The notes under the pieces were generated by a model that saw only the letters and a list, made by a program, of their open reading frames with translations, did not search any database and was not told the DNA's origin. Shown here in pieces: positions 15,474 through 16,237 of a DNA stretch of 16,237 bases. A program made the position numbers and the translations under genes. Position 1 is the first letter of the stretch. Each line of letters begins with the position of its first letter. Source of the DNA: CAZTYW01 sp964617695 (GTDB taxonomy: Bacteria; Chloroflexota; Dehalococcoidia; UBA2247; RBG-13-53-26); NCBI GenBank assembly GCA_964617695.1, contig CAZTYW010000045.1, positions 1 to 16,237 on the forward strand, read 5' to 3'.

Positions 15474-15507
15474 ACAGGGGATCACTCCGGCGGGGGTGAT
15501 CCCCTGT
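15474..15507 (+). terminator. Perfect 12-bp hairpin between the two secreted-protein genes
   Basis: ACAGGGGATCAC (15474-15485) and GTGATCCCCTGT (15496-15507) pair perfectly around a 10-nt loop. It starts 13 bp after the first gene's stop and ends 23 bp before the next ATG. No T-run follows, so partial termination or 3'-end protection, giving more of the first protein than the second, is more likely than a full stop. Confidence 0.55.
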
Positions 15508-15530
15508 CACACAGAGAGCAAGCAAGAACG

Positions 15531-16237
15531 ATGCATGGTCACACCCTGAAAAGTGCTCTCCTTTCGATATTGGCTATGGTGCTGGTTGCGGGCGTCGTGG
15601 CGGCATACGGCGACGGCATCTTCGCCGGCTTCTCCGACACGGAGACCAGCACTGACAACAAGATGTGCTCCGGCAACCTGGTCCTGGAGCTGCAGGGGGA
15701 GCCGATCCAGGTAGAGTACGCCAGCCCCTTGCAGTGGTACTACCAGGACTGCTGGCTGATCAACCTGGGCACACGCTCCGGCGTTGCATGTGTGACCATC
15801 ACCAAGGTCTCCTCTGTAGAGGATGCCCCGGGCGCAGGTATCGCCAGCTCCGAGCCAGAGCTGGTGGCTGAAGAGGGGGGCTACGTTGGAAGTCAGCTCG
15901 TTCCCGGGCTGGGGGTGGATATCTGTGACTTCTCAAACTGCGTTGACATGCGCATATGGTACGACCTGAATGGCGACGGGGACGTTGAAGACGCAGGTGA
16001 GCTGATAGTCGATACCGAGAAGCTGTGCGATATCGCCGACCTGCCCATCGAGCTGGGCGAGCTTCCCGCAGCAGAGGTGAGCAGTGACAGAGGGAGCTGG
16101 GGACAGTACTTCATCTATCATGTGACCACAGACGCCGGGCCGATGGTGGTCCCGCTCATGGCCGGGCAAACCATTCGTTCGGGCAGTATTACGGTGTCCA
16201 ACGACGGGACCAACCTCTACGTCACGTACGGCACCAC
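15531..16237 (+). CDS. Second SipW-dependent secreted protein, 3' end outside window
   Basis: The frame is open from the ATG at 15531 to the last base (235 codons). It has a SipW-type signal peptide: MHGHTLKS, a hydrophobic core (ALLSILAMVLVAGVVAA), then IFAGFSDTETSTDN, a clear match to the family's 'F-S-D-T-E-T-S-x-x-N' block. The mature part starts like the upstream protein (a beta segment with Cys, then 'N/G-x-x-x-G-x-x-x-x-x-x-x-V') and is a paralogue. One Asp-rich loop, WYDLNGDGDVEDAGE (about residues 143-157), could bind calcium. The end, SITVSNDGTNLYVTYGT, begins a motif common near the C-terminus of such secreted proteins. The ribosome site is weak (AGAGAG), consistent with translation from the upstream message. 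It is probably a structural partner of the first protein. Confidence 0.85.
   Translation, partial: MHGHTLKSALLSILAMVLVAGVVAAYGDGIFAGFSDTETSTDNKMCSGNLVLELQGEPIQVEYASPLQWYYQDCWLINLGTRSGVACVTITKVSSVEDAPGAGIASSEPELVAEEGGYVGSQLVPGLGVDICDFSNCVDMRIWYDLNGDGDVEDAGELIVDTEKLCDIADLPIELGELPAAEVSSDRGSWGQYFIYHVTTDAGPMVVPLMAGQTIRSGSITVSNDGTNLYVTYGT

Overview
The window is two contigs joined by a 100-N scaffold gap (8243-8342). Nothing visible proves that the two sides are adjacent. The right side is higher in GC and carries chromosomal-type genes: comM, a metallo-beta-lactamase-fold hydrolase and a SipW/TasA-like secretion cluster. No rRNA or tRNA is present. The mix of an archaeal/ER-type signal peptidase with SipW-type substrates, OmpR-type regulators without adjacent kinases, and a lipoprotein beside a membrane-anchored propeller protein would fit an uncultured Chloroflexota bacterium, perhaps Dehalococcoidia. 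This is a tentative inference from gene content.

Left contig (1-8242): a co-oriented minus-strand block read from 7859 down to 559. It starts with a 1060-residue membrane-anchored PQQ/FG-GAP beta-propeller protein. This is coupled by an ATGA overlap to an ABC ATPase, which overlaps an ABC-2 permease by 11 bp. A predicted lipoprotein follows after a short gap, then a strong hairpin, then two near-identical copies of a small multi-pass membrane protein and a broken third copy. The tight spacing argues that the ATPase and permease act as an exporter, or as a surface machine, with the propeller protein and the lipoprotein. The tail is a recent 606-bp tandem duplication next to an older decayed paralogue.

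Junction (8343-8627): the right contig opens inside a large serine recombinase gene. It is cut off where comM ends, so a mobile element or an assembly break sits at the 3' end of comM.

Right contig (8582-16237): comM runs on the minus strand. All later genes run on the plus strand: an MBL-fold hydrolase, a SipW-like signal peptidase, two OmpR-type regulators, and two secreted proteins with SipW-type signal peptides and Asp-rich calcium-binding-like loops. The second of these runs off the window. The likely logic is that the regulators control production of the secreted, probably fibre- or matrix-forming, proteins, which the signal peptidase matures. Both regulators have alanine at the expected phospho-aspartate position. 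An array of TTTCCACC repeats in helical phase lies between them. Similar extended -10 promoter candidates precede the peptidase and the first regulator.
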